This document shows, piece after piece, positions 1 to 8,738 of a DNA stretch of 64,000 nt. Position numbers and translations under genes: made by a program. The notes beneath the pieces are model-generated. The model had not been told where the DNA came from. It saw nothing but the letters and a program-made list of their open reading frames with translations, and made no database searches. Numbering within the stretch: the first letter of the stretch is position 1; every line of letters starts with the position of its first letter. The stretch comes from Bacillota bacterium (GTDB lineage: Bacteria; Bacillota; Clostridia; Christensenellales; SZUA-584), in assembly GCA_023390815.1 (NCBI GenBank), contig JAEWCC010000007.1, forward strand, positions 62,001 to 126,000. The letters run 5' to 3'.

Positions 1-1699
1 CGAGTTCCACTCCGGTAAGCTCATTCCCCGAGAATACAATGTTACGCATCGTGTTATCCGATACGTCATTATTGATCGTGCCGCATTCACCGCCTATGTT
101 TGTGAAGAACACGCCATGATCACTTTCTATTTTGTTATTTTTGATCTGTATATTCTCTATCAGATTGCCTGTTCCGTCCATATAGCTGTCACGCACGCAT
201 CCCCCCTGAACGTTGTAGACCCCGAATTTACTCTTGTCGCCTATTTCGAAATCGTTGTTTTCCACATAGACGTTGCGCATGACATTGTCGGCGGTGTTGT
301 GCAGCAGTTTATCGGATGTATAGTTATCATCCCTGCCGATGCTTGCGTTCTCAAACGAGACACCGCTTTCAAGGCCGTCGGCAACCACCGCGGTATTATT
401 GCGCACATACATGTTTTCGATCAGGTTGTTTGAATTTCCCTGGTTCGCGGTTGTCGCGCCGACGATACCCGCGTTCTCCGTATGGTCGAAATAGTTCCCC
501 GTAATATAAATATTCTTAAGCTGGTTGTGCTCGCAGAATCCGATCTGTCCCGCGACTCCCCCGTTCCCGTTTGAGTCGCTTGATCCATACACATACCATG
601 TATGAGCGTCCGCAGCAAGCATACCGATACTTCCGTTAAAAAAACTGTTTGCACAAATGTAATAGCCGTCCATTATGTTATAGTCCTCATCTCCCGCGCC
701 TGCGAACGAGAAGAGCGAGGTTTTTACAAATGTATTCCCCGAAAAAACAAGGTCCGTAAAATTCGTTGTACCGGCTCCGCCGTAGCTTGTCCCGCCGTAT
801 CCGTATGCTCCGCAAGTAGCTACGCCTGTTCCCTGACTGTGATCGAGCGTACATCCCAGTATCCGAACGTTGTTAACATCATATTTCAATATATTTTTGT
901 CGGGAACGCGGAATATCAAAGTACTATAAGAAAGTGCTTCGTCGCCTTTGAAAATAACCCCTGCCAACGTAACATCAGAAGCATATATATTTAAAACGCT
1001 GCCTTTCGGTGAACTCGGCGAGCCGTTTGTATAGGGTTCAAGGGTTATATCCGCGGTGCCGTCACGGTCAATATCGCCGTTGATGGTCATGTTGCCGCGC
1101 TTCTCAATATACAGGTTCTGAAGCATCCAATCTTCCACAGGGAATTTCTGATCACCCGGCCTAAAGAGGCTTATCGTGCCGCCTTTAAGGCTCGCATCAA
1201 ATTCGATTCTGTAATGTCCGCTTGCAGCCGGTTCGTTTTTGACTGCCTGTATTGCCTCTCTTAAGGATATAGCCGTCCCGGCATCCGCTTTTAGCTGCGC
1301 AACGGTTATTGAGTTCATACCACTGACATCGCTCCACCTTACTTTATCCTGAAGCGTTGTTACCGTTATCGTATGACCTGTATCGGTCTCAATAAGCGCA
1401 GGCAGTTGTACAATGTTGCTTAGAGCCGTTGCCTCACCCGTAGTTATCTCTACATTTTCATTCGTATAGTCCTGGTATCCTTGTATTTTTAGCTCTACCT
1501 TATGTATACCTGCTGCTAATTCTATTTCACATGGAGTGACGTATTCTGAGAATTCACCATCGATATATACATCTGCTCCAGCAGGAGAAGAGGATATCAG
1601 TAAAGTACCCGCACCCTGTTCAGATGCATAGGCGAAACTGGGCATCAGCAAAGAAATAATTAATAATATTAGTACTCCCGAGATAATTTTTCTCATCAT
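1..1699 (-). CDS. Secreted PEGA / parallel beta-helix protein (3' end beyond window)
   Basis: An open frame of about 566 codons runs from an ATG at 1699 off the left edge, so the C-terminus is missing. An AGGAGGC ribosome site precedes the ATG. Residues 1-25 form a signal peptide ending near SFAYAS. Residues of about 30-95 resemble a PEGA domain (SSPAGADVYIDG, then VELKIQGYQDY). After a linker comes a long stretch of irregular beta-helix coils with N-x-I/V-x-x-N repeats such as NNLIENMYVRNN and DNVMRNVYVENNDF. This is the architecture of surface right-handed parallel beta-helix proteins. No catalytic residues can be assigned, so polysaccharide binding or lyase activity is only a possibility. 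Confidence 0.8.
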   Translation of the reverse strand, partial: MMRKIISGVLILLIISLLMPSFAYASEQGAGTLLISSSPAGADVYIDGEFSEYVTPCEIELAAGIHKVELKIQGYQDYTNENVEITTGEATALSNIVQLPALIETDTGHTITVTTLQDKVRWSDVSGMNSITVAQLKADAGTAISLREAIQAVKNEPAASGHYRIEFDASLKGGTISLFRPGDQKFPVEDWMLQNLYIEKRGNMTINGDIDRDGTADITLEPYTNGSPSSPKGSVLNIYASDVTLAGVIFKGDEALSYSTLIFRVPDKNILKYDVNNVRILGCTLDHSQGTGVATCGAYGYGGTSYGGAGTTNFTDLVFSGNTFVKTSLFSFAGAGDEDYNIMDGYYICANSFFNGSIGMLAADAHTWYVYGSSDSNGNGGVAGQIGFCEHNQLKNIYITGNYFDHTENAGIVGATTANQGNSNNLIENMYVRNNTAVVADGLESGVSFENASIGRDDNYTSDKLLHNTADNVMRNVYVENNDFEIGDKSKFGVYNVQGGCVRDSYMDGTGNLIENIQIKNNKIESDHGVFFTNIGGECGTINNDVSDNTMRNIVFSGNELTGVEL

Positions 1700-1775
1700 T
1701 ACTGCCTCCTGATAAAATTCAACCTTACTTTCAGGGATATTCTTCCGTAATCATAACAAATCGTGAAGACATATG

Positions 1776-1792
1776 GTGTGCACACTGCACAC
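1776..1792. repeat. GTGTGCA...TGCACAC palindrome, copy 1
   Basis: A 17-base palindrome (GTGTGCA, CAC, TGCACAC) lies between the 3' end of the HEAT gene ending at 1850 and the beta-helix gene. It matches the core of three terminator-like hairpins at 31,867, 32,346 and 33,390. This copy lacks a clear T-run on the minus strand, so it may be a degenerate terminator or a protein-binding site. Confidence 0.5.
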
Positions 1793-1849
1793 AAAAACAT
1801 ATCCAATTATAATTTGTTTACTTTCTTATGTTTCCGGCTCACCGAACTC

Positions 1850-3094
1850 TCAATCCGGAAAATCGAAATGTGCATAGTTATCCTCGTGTTTATTGTTATA
1901 TATTTGATCGTGATGATGAGATGATTGCTTTTCTTTAAAAGCTCTAATTATTCTACTGTGGGGACCGGAGCGCCGGTAAATCTCTTTGATACAGTTCTGA
2001 TACTCAAAAAGATTATCACTATCCAAAATGTATTCTATCAACTTTTCATCCGCGCATGACGCGTCTGAGTCCGTTACTTTCATCAGCTGCTTGAGAGCTT
2101 TCATCCTTATTATCGCATCGTCGCATCTTCGCACAATGCATTCCAGCGCGGATCTATCGCCGATATTTTCTACTGCGTACTGCCTGACCCAAAAGGAAAA
2201 GTGCTCTCGAAGTACCGCGGAAGCTTGTGCGGCTCCGTCCTTCATCCGTAATATAGCCGCTGCGCGTACACGCTCGCTCTCATCTATCGAGAAAATCTTT
2301 TCCAGTGCAGTCTGATCGTTCAGCCTTGCTACGGCTGACTCACGATTACGCACGGATTTATCTGACGTGGCAGCCTTCAGCAACACATCATCAGCTATCA
2401 GCTTTTCAATTGCAGTCCGCCTGACAGCTTCATTTGCATCCCGTAACGCGATATGCGCCAGCGTTAATTGATCCTTCAGCTGCTCTGTTGCTGTTTTACG
2501 GACGTTGTTGTCTCTATCATTTAAGGCAATATCACCCAAGAACGGCTGGTCATCCAACCTTTCAACGGCTGCCATTCGTACGCCAGCATCCCTGTCTTTA
2601 GCGGCCCTGGCCAGTTCGGTCTGGTTCGTCAATCGCCTAACAGCTCTGCTATGGACAGTCGCGCTCGTGTCGTATATGGCTATATTCTCCAATGCAGTTT
2701 GTACGGTCACTCTTTCCACCGCCTCGCTGCGGACAGACGCGTCATCACTAAATCGGGCAATGCATTCCAGCGCACTCTGCTCCGATATCTGCTTAACAGC
2801 ACTCACGCGCAGAGTAAATATTACATTCTCAGCCATCGCAATGTTGGTGAGGAGTTTATCGTCATTAATTTTATGAAGGGCAGCCATTCTGGTTTCTATC
2901 CGAAATTTGTTTTCGCGAACCAACCAATACAAGCGCCTTTCATCTCGTATACCGGCTATTGCGACGTCCACCGCATGGCAATGGGGACAGTTCAGGGCAA
3001 CTTCATATAATATTTTTTCGTCTTTGATCCCCTGGATAGCCGTAAGAGCCTTTGTTTCATCTGCGTTCATCCATTTTGGTTTAAACAGCCCCAT
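1850..3094 (-). CDS. HEAT-like repeat protein, MGLF family (414 aa)
   Basis: The protein starts with the family cap MGLFKPKWMN and then carries about 13 tandem alpha-helical repeats of 24-26 residues. The repeat pattern is L-x-D-Q-x-x-L-x-x-I-A followed by VRxxAxxRL, close to HEAT or leucine-rich-variant repeats. A CPHCH cluster sits near residue 35. The C-terminus carries the family tail: an IYRRSG helix, then HHHD, KHED and AHFDFP. There is no signal peptide or membrane segment, so it is probably cytoplasmic and works as a scaffold. It is the leftmost member of the paralogue array, separated by about 75 bp from an upstream membrane-protein gene. No enzymatic role is visible. Confidence 0.8.
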   Translation of the reverse strand: MGLFKPKWMNADETKALTAIQGIKDEKILYEVALNCPHCHAVDVAIAGIRDERRLYWLVRENKFRIETRMAALHKINDDKLLTNIAMAENVIFTLRVSAVKQISEQSALECIARFSDDASVRSEAVERVTVQTALENIAIYDTSATVHSRAVRRLTNQTELARAAKDRDAGVRMAAVERLDDQPFLGDIALNDRDNNVRKTATEQLKDQLTLAHIALRDANEAVRRTAIEKLIADDVLLKAATSDKSVRNRESAVARLNDQTALEKIFSIDESERVRAAAILRMKDGAAQASAVLREHFSFWVRQYAVENIGDRSALECIVRRCDDAIIRMKALKQLMKVTDSDASCADEKLIEYILDSDNLFEYQNCIKEIYRRSGPHSRIIRAFKEKQSSHHHDQIYNNKHEDNYAHFDFPD

Positions 3095-3169
3095 ATCCCT
3101 CTCCTTATCCGTCTTGATACCTCAATACTGTGCTTAAAAGCTCCCCTACGGATGACCTGAATTCAGATT

Positions 3170-4186
3170 TTATTGAGCTGCTATAAATTCAATCGCCTTT
3201 TTTACCAAAGATTCAATATCGCCGGCATCAATGCCCTCATCGATATAAACACTGTTATCACGATCTTCGGAAGATACAATACTGTCGGGCGGATCGCTGC
3301 CATATGCCGTACCCACGCTCTTTATCAACGTCATGTCTTCTGCGGTGTAGACGCCAACGCTGGCTGACTGCCTGTATGCGGTTATATTTTCGCCGCCATC
3401 CATTGGATAAATACCTTTGAATATGAGTTTAAAATCGATTACTATCAGATATTCTATCTCGTTTGGAGAAGACGCAAGACGATCTTCGAGCAGATGGGAA
3501 TAGCGCAGTGATATCCCGTTTCTTCTGGCGTCGTTATCTAATGCCAGTAAGTCCTCATCAGTGTATCTGATATATACTGCCGCTTTACCGTCCGGAAATT
3601 TCCCGCATTCCGAAAGCCATGTACCATCGGCATCCGATATACAGTCGAACGGGTCATATTTTACGGTTTCCGAATCCGGTACATCTTTCATATAATCGGA
3701 AAGGAACATTCTGTAGTACTCCCATGCGTTTATTGCGGGAATCTCGTTGTGTTGCGCCAATACATAATAAAGATGCCTGCAAAGGTCCTGTTTTGTAATA
3801 CTGCTGTCCTTATTGGAAAAGTATCGTTCGGCTTTTACACGAAAAGTTTCAGGGTCGTTTTGATACAAAAGAGCGCTTATCAGATCCCACGATTGAGCGC
3901 TGTCCTTAATAATCCCCGCCCTGCCAAAATCGTTCATAGCGCTTTCCAGCGAATAATCCAGCGGCGTTGTGCGTTTAATCTCGTAAAGAGCGGAGTCGTA
4001 ACACTGATATGCGTTTCCAATATCGTTGCATAAGAACGCCGCAGCAGCAGACACCGCGACCAACAAAAACGCAAGTATGATGCTTTTCCTGCCCTTTTTC
4101 TTAATTGCTCTCACAATCCCAAGTACAAGGAAAAACAGGCACGAAGCAAGCGCTGCAAATCCGATGACATTATAAAAGTCTTTCAT
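3170..4186 (-). CDS. Membrane-anchored protein of unknown function (338 aa)
   Basis: Two hydrophobic segments lie at residues of about 7-27 and 34-53, separated by a basic KKKGRK loop. A large, probably extracytoplasmic domain follows. The C-terminal third resembles that of the broken lipoprotein gene at 32,444-33,284: a IEYLIVIDF strand aligns with VEYVVVLRY, then GSDPPDSI with GDDPPETI, and both end in a hydrophobic helix. The two are therefore homologous extracellular domains with different anchors. The ATG at 4186 has a GGGGG-type ribosome site. No known family was recognised. Confidence 0.65.
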   Translation of the reverse strand: MKDFYNVIGFAALASCLFFLVLGIVRAIKKKGRKSIILAFLLVAVSAAAAFLCNDIGNAYQCYDSALYEIKRTTPLDYSLESAMNDFGRAGIIKDSAQSWDLISALLYQNDPETFRVKAERYFSNKDSSITKQDLCRHLYYVLAQHNEIPAINAWEYYRMFLSDYMKDVPDSETVKYDPFDCISDADGTWLSECGKFPDGKAAVYIRYTDEDLLALDNDARRNGISLRYSHLLEDRLASSPNEIEYLIVIDFKLIFKGIYPMDGGENITAYRQSASVGVYTAEDMTLIKSVGTAYGSDPPDSIVSSEDRDNSVYIDEGIDAGDIESLVKKAIEFIAAQ

Positions 4187-4240
4187 ATACGTCCCCCTGC
4201 ATACTTAATCTTTGGTTCGGCGCTCCTCGCTTGGCTCCGG

Positions 4241-4330
4241 TCACACGTAATCTTTCGGCCCGAAGTCCGTCTCGATTACCTTCCGGTATCCGAATAATAC
4301 CGCACTTTCCTTCCACAGCTTGCCTGCCCC
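4241..4330 (-). pseudogene. Duplicated 3' tail of the 4956-5189 gene, frameshifted
   Basis: The minus strand here repeats, with few changes, the last 20 or so codons of the gene at 4956-5189 (YYSDTG then VIETDFGPxDYV and stop). One base is missing in the codons after DTG (AGGTA against ACGGTA), which breaks the frame, and no start is present. It is a leftover of a duplicated C-terminal tail. Confidence 0.65.
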
Positions 4331-4808
4331 TCAGCTTCCGAAATATATCGTATAGAGCGTTTTGCCATCCGCCTCAAACCAGGCTTTGGATTTTGATTTA
4401 TCCTGAACTTCCTGACCCGCTATATACCATTTGTAATCCGGCGTTTCTTCAAAATCGACCCTAGCTATAAAATGGTAGGCAACATTGGCTTTCACATCGG
4501 TTACCTCCTCGTCATCCTTGTTTGTCAGCAGCAACTTATATGATTCTCCATATACCTGGTAACGGGAGTCCGCAGTAAAGTTCATGCCAAGCGACACGTT
4601 TTAAAAATCCTTTTTGAAGACAACGGTTCCTTTAAAAACGCGTTTTTGTGTATCCATATTCGTCAAATGTAAACGTCAGATTGTTGTTCTCATTCGAATG
4701 AGCTGCCTTCATTAATAAGGAGTAAAGGCCGACTGCCAGTCCCACTAGGACGCAAAGGATGAGCAGTCCCCAGAGCGTCGTACGGATTTTCTCTTTCTTT
4801 GTCCACAT
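4331..4808 (-). pseudogene. Membrane-anchored protein, broken by two frameshifts
   Basis: The ATG at 4808 (AGGAG upstream) opens a frame with one membrane segment (LWGLLILCVLVGLAVG) and runs to TKTRF. A TAA follows at a T5 run. A second frameshift lies at another T5 run a few codons later, after which the frame ending at 4331 continues (MSLGMNFTADSRYQ to TIYFGS). Removing one T from each run would give one protein of about 155 residues. The C-terminal part looks like a small beta domain. It is either a recently inactivated gene or contains two homopolymer sequencing errors. Confidence 0.55.
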
Positions 4809-4955
4809 ATTCGTTCTCCTGATTTACTGTTTTCCCAACCGTCTCTACTGGCTGTTGGTCGTCACCTCAGCGGCATCAAACAGGCGGCACAGGTAAGGCA
4901 TCCTCTTTTTTTGTCGCTTTCTGTCTGAGTCACAGTGCTCACCATCGCGTTCAAG

Positions 4956-5189
4956 TCACACGTAATCTTCCGGCCCAAAGTCTGTCTCGATTACCGTTCC
5001 GGTATCCGAATAATACCGCTCTTTCTTGCCGCAGCGCTCACACCATGTGGTCGCTACCCTGCCCGAAGCAGCGTAAGACCCGTCATCATCGTCCTTGAAA
5101 TCGTGTACTGTCTTGCCGCAAATTCTACATTCGCAATTACCGTCCAGGTACTCTATGCAGTTGTGATTCTTTTCCTTATCCTTGCTCAT
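4956..5189 (-). CDS. Small zinc-ribbon protein with SDTG tail (77 aa)
   Basis: This short hydrophilic protein has a probable metal site made of C-x-C-x-x-C-G (NCECRICGK) and a second knuckle W-C-x-x-C-G, which are zinc-ribbon-like. It ends in YYSDTGTVIETDFGPEDYV, which matches the HSDTG or HTDTG tails of the neighbouring HEAT proteins. An aggagg-type site precedes the ATG at 5189. A degenerate copy of its tail lies at 4241-4330. The shared tail on an unrelated body suggests the tail, not the body, is what the family has in common. Function unknown. Confidence 0.6.
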   Translation of the reverse strand: MSKDKEKNHNCIEYLDGNCECRICGKTVHDFKDDDDGSYAASGRVATTWCERCGKKERYYSDTGTVIETDFGPEDYV

Positions 5190-5220
5190 CGGAATACCTC
5201 CTCATATCTTTTTTATCGAT

Positions 5221-6138
5221 CTATAGCTCCGTGCCCAGCATCATATCGGCATGGGGAATCCACTCTCCGCATAAAGGCGCGTCTCGGTACACATCCATGT
5301 GGATCTGCGCCTTCGTCAGCTTTTTTCTGACCATAGAAGATTTACCGTTTATCTGATAAATTGCTTTAAGTAGTCCATACACCTCAGGTATCCCGCCCAA
5401 AGCGTTTCCTCTTTGCAAAAGTCCGAATTTCGTATATATGATCAGCTTGTCGACCAGGGCATCGTCCGCGTACCGCCCCCATTCGCGCACATTCAGCTTT
5501 AAAAGCCGCTTAATTGCATCGCTGTCCCGTTTATGACAGACATATTTTACGAGCCATTCCGGGTCCAGAAGGTTCACCGCAAATTCGCGCGCGCAGCCTT
5601 TCGCTTGTGACGCAATATGAAACAGCGTTTCCTGCGAGCGTATCCGCTTCATACCTTGTCTGCAGATTACCGGATCATCTGTAGATATGAACAATTCCCC
5701 AAGCTTGCCTTCCCGCTCCGCTCTGGTTATGGCGAGCTGCCTTCTGGCACACGCCCGCACATCGGCGGACATTGCACGGTCAGCCACATCCTGCAGCCAC
5801 CCCTCATCGCCGAGCCTTCGCGCGGCGTTCAGGGAAATGGAGTCGTATGGATCCCGGTCGTAAATCATGACCCCTGCCTCGGCCACCGCAGCGATGTACT
5901 GCGCTTCGCGTATCCGCGCAGCGGCAGCCATGCGGCTTTTTGGACTAAGCTCTTCGCTGAGCACAAGCTGCAACAGCAGCTTATCTTTTTTAATCCGCGA
6001 TATTGCGGCCTGCTCAACGAGCGGATGTACACATGTCAGCGCGGCCTGATATAACGTATCCTCGTCCGTCAACTGATCGACAGCCGTAAGCGCTTTCATC
6101 TCATCTTTACTCATCCACCTTGGTTTAAACAGCCCCAT
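5221..6138 (-). CDS. HEAT-like repeat protein, MGLF family (305 aa)
   Basis: The cap is MGLFKPRWMSKDEMKALTAV, followed by helical repeats (LTDEDTLYQAAL, IKKDKLLLQLVL, LGDEGWLQDVA). The C-terminus has the family module: an LKAIYQINGK helix, then IHMDVYRDAPLC and a final PHADMMLGTEL. This aligns with the H-x-D, YRD, C, H-x-D order of the large proteins at 24,054 and 26,813. It is a short member with fewer repeats. It lies 18 bp downstream of the next paralogue (6157), which suggests co-transcription. No catalytic motif is visible. Confidence 0.78.
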   Translation of the reverse strand: MGLFKPRWMSKDEMKALTAVDQLTDEDTLYQAALTCVHPLVEQAAISRIKKDKLLLQLVLSEELSPKSRMAAAARIREAQYIAAVAEAGVMIYDRDPYDSISLNAARRLGDEGWLQDVADRAMSADVRACARRQLAITRAEREGKLGELFISTDDPVICRQGMKRIRSQETLFHIASQAKGCAREFAVNLLDPEWLVKYVCHKRDSDAIKRLLKLNVREWGRYADDALVDKLIIYTKFGLLQRGNALGGIPEVYGLLKAIYQINGKSSMVRKKLTKAQIHMDVYRDAPLCGEWIPHADMMLGTEL

Positions 6139-6156
6139 ACTCCCTCCTCGTATTAT

Positions 6157-7365
6157 TCAATCACATGGGTTAAAGCCTTCATATTCGCGGAATTTTAGGC
6201 CGATGCCGGTGTCCGAATGGTAAGCCAGCTCATCGATGTGACCTCCGGTCCATTTGTATTCATCAACAGCAAGCGTGTCAAAAGTAACATGGCGTTCTTC
6301 GATCAGTCTGGATGCGTCGCGGCCTAAAACAGTCAATGCGAGCTTGTCGTGCTCAAATAAATCCATTAGCGCCTGCGCCGCCTTTTCCCGGATGTCGTAA
6401 TCCGCATCTGACAGTTCGCCGTGAAGCCTGACCGCCTCCCTGTTGCATTCAGGCAGGCCTTCATAAGCGGCAATACGCACCCCTATGCTGCAATCATGAA
6501 TGGCCGCATCACGCATCCACTCCGTTTTATTGGGGAAATCTGAATTGACCAGTTTTTTTGCTGCCTCAGGACGCAGATACCAATCGGACGTGTTTTTGAC
6601 TAAGTCCATCAGCAAATCAGGGTTGGATATTTGGTTTAACAAATTAATTCTATCATAAGTAATTTTTCCATAACGGAGCATCACATGCACAGCTTCCTCG
6701 TTGTGCCCGAGCCGTTTATAAAGATACTCCTTTTGGGAAAGCGTCAGTCTTTCGTCCTGTAGCTGCGTTTCTAGCAGTGCGATATCCGTGCAATTTTCCA
6801 CTGCGGTAAACCAGTTCGTTTCCTGCGGATTCATCACATACCAGGCGATGATGCTTTGATTCTCCAGTTCAATTGCCGCATGCAATCTGTTCGAAGGCAA
6901 GGCATCCTCTCCGCAAACTGATTGCCGAAGCGCTTCATCATTCAGCCTCCGAAACGCCAGAACGCCCGCCTTTTTCCATTCGGCGGTTTTAGCCACCTGC
7001 GCTAGCAAAGTTTCATCAGATAGCGTTTCCACCGCGGCAACGTAGAGATCCTTCTCGTTAATTGCCAAGCGGTACAGCAGAGACTGATTCATAGATTTTC
7101 TGATAGCTGCTTCCCGCGCCTTCGCGATATACGGGCCACCCGCAATGCTGTCGATGAATTCCGGGTCTGAAATAATCGTAACCGCGGCGCACTGGGTTGG
7201 AGGCCAGCCGGCTTTACAGGCGATCTCGCATAAGGCCTCCCGATCTCCTTTCAGCCGCTCTATTCCTATCTCCGCGAGCTTGTTGTCATGGGTTTTGGTT
7301 ATCGTCTTTATGAGCCAGCGTCGGCTCTTAGTACGCCGCATCTTTCTGAGTTTACCAGATTCCAT
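6157..7365 (-). CDS. HEAT-like repeat protein, basic N-terminal cap (402 aa)
   Basis: I place the start at the ATG at 7365 (MESGKLRKMRRTKSRRW), which has AAGGAGG 8 bp upstream. Longer in-frame extensions overlap the upstream gene and lack such a site. The cap differs from MGLF and is shared only with the next gene (KLRKMRRTKS). Helical repeats include the unit AEWKKAGVLAFRRL and a RQSVCGEDA motif. The tail reads HIDELAYHSDTG followed by a KFREYEGF segment, nearly identical to the tail of the 7439 gene. It is probably a recent duplicate of that neighbour. Confidence 0.75.
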   Translation of the reverse strand: MESGKLRKMRRTKSRRWLIKTITKTHDNKLAEIGIERLKGDREALCEIACKAGWPPTQCAAVTIISDPEFIDSIAGGPYIAKAREAAIRKSMNQSLLYRLAINEKDLYVAAVETLSDETLLAQVAKTAEWKKAGVLAFRRLNDEALRQSVCGEDALPSNRLHAAIELENQSIIAWYVMNPQETNWFTAVENCTDIALLETQLQDERLTLSQKEYLYKRLGHNEEAVHVMLRYGKITYDRINLLNQISNPDLLMDLVKNTSDWYLRPEAAKKLVNSDFPNKTEWMRDAAIHDCSIGVRIAAYEGLPECNREAVRLHGELSDADYDIREKAAQALMDLFEHDKLALTVLGRDASRLIEERHVTFDTLAVDEYKWTGGHIDELAYHSDTGIGLKFREYEGFNPCD

Positions 7366-7438
7366 TCGTGATTCCTCCTTGCTATGAATCAATGCTCGCC
7401 TCCAACCGTGATTCTTCACCTTTACTCGTGCCTTTTCG

Positions 7439-8704
7439 TCACGTGTCAAAGCCTTCATATTCGCGAAATTTAAGGCCAATTCCAGTATCCGTATGGAAAC
7501 CCGGTTCGTCAGCATAAGTTCCGTTCCACATCACTTCATCAAGGTACGGCGATTCAGACGATTCTCGGGGCATTTCTATTCGCTTTAACGCGGCGCGGCC
7601 TAAAACTGTCAAAGCGAACCGATCCTGCTCGAAAATATCCATCAATTGATGCGCTGCGCTCACCCGGTCTGTGTAAAGAGAAGAGTCCAGATCGTTGTAT
7701 AGCCTGACTGCATCTTTGCTGTACTCCGGCAGATACGCATATGCGGCAATGCGCACGCAGATATCAATATCGTGCAAAGCGGTATTTCGCAGCCATTCCA
7801 TTAGGTCAGGAAACTCCGATTTTACCAGCCGACTCAGCGCTTCTTTTCTGATCGTTGTATCCGTGTTGGTTTTAAATACTTCCATCAGCGCTTTGTAATC
7901 GCCAAGTTCAGCAGCTGCCCCAAGCCTGTTCTCTGGCTTCGCGTCTTCGCCGCATACAGAGCGCCGCAGCGTCTCATCTGTCAGCTTGTTGAATGCCAGT
8001 ACACCCGACTTTTCCCATTCTGCGTTCTTGGCTATCTCTACCAGCAGTGCTTCATTGGCCAGTGTTTCTACTGCTTTTTCCAGCCGATTCAGCGTTTCTT
8101 GCCGCGTCTGTATCTCCGGAGTATTTTTAAATACTTCCACCAGCGTCTCGTAATCTCCAAGCTCGGCGGCAGCCTGAAACCTGTTCTCCGACTTTGCATC
8201 CTTGCCGCATACGGAACGCCGCAACGTCTCATCTGCCAGCTTGTTAAATGCCAGCACACCCGCCCTTTCCCATTCGGCGGTCTTGGCTACCTCTGCAAGA
8301 AATTCTTGATCGGTCAGCGTTTCTACCGCGGCTCCATATAATCGCTTATCATATATAGCCAGCTCGCGCAGCAGCGGTTGATTGACCGATTTCCGGATTG
8401 CCGCTTCCCGCACCCGAGGTTTATACTCCTTAATAGGCAAACTGCCGCACACCCCCCGGCGAACAGAGTCTTTTATCTCTGCGATTGCGTCGATGAGTTC
8501 CGGGCTTTGTATATACTGTATTGCGGCAATTGATCCAGCCGCCCATCTAGCTTCGCGCATGATCTCGCCGAGCGCCGCCTGATCACCGCTCAGCCGCGCC
8601 GCACCCAACGCTGCCAGCTCGTCATCGTTTGTTCTGATTACCGTCTTCTTAATCCAGCGCATGCTCTTCGTGCGCCGCATCTTTCTTAATTTCCAAGGCT
8701 GCAT
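7439..8704 (-). CDS. HEAT-like repeat protein with internal duplication (421 aa)
   Basis: It starts MQPWKLRKMRRTKSMRW with AAGGAGG upstream. Roughly 85 residues are duplicated in tandem: each copy has L-A/V-E-I/V-AK(T/N)AEWE, GVLAFNKL, DETLRRSVCG(K/E)DAK and AAELGDY. The paralogue at 6157 has only one copy, so this gene grew by an in-frame duplication. The tail ends FHTDTGIGLKFREYEGF. The duplicated DNA segments (about 7850-8090 and 8100-8340) are similar enough to recombine, so unit number may vary between strains. Confidence 0.78.
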   Translation of the reverse strand: MQPWKLRKMRRTKSMRWIKKTVIRTNDDELAALGAARLSGDQAALGEIMREARWAAGSIAAIQYIQSPELIDAIAEIKDSVRRGVCGSLPIKEYKPRVREAAIRKSVNQPLLRELAIYDKRLYGAAVETLTDQEFLAEVAKTAEWERAGVLAFNKLADETLRRSVCGKDAKSENRFQAAAELGDYETLVEVFKNTPEIQTRQETLNRLEKAVETLANEALLVEIAKNAEWEKSGVLAFNKLTDETLRRSVCGEDAKPENRLGAAAELGDYKALMEVFKTNTDTTIRKEALSRLVKSEFPDLMEWLRNTALHDIDICVRIAAYAYLPEYSKDAVRLYNDLDSSLYTDRVSAAHQLMDIFEQDRFALTVLGRAALKRIEMPRESSESPYLDEVMWNGTYADEPGFHTDTGIGLKFREYEGFDT

Positions 8705-8738
8705 TGGCGACTCCTCCTTGTTTGGTCAAATCATAACT

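Noticed and set aside
7850..8341. Repeated spacing resembling a CRISPR-like array
   Set aside because: The repeats are in-frame coding duplications of a HEAT block, with no conserved repeat and variable spacer pattern.
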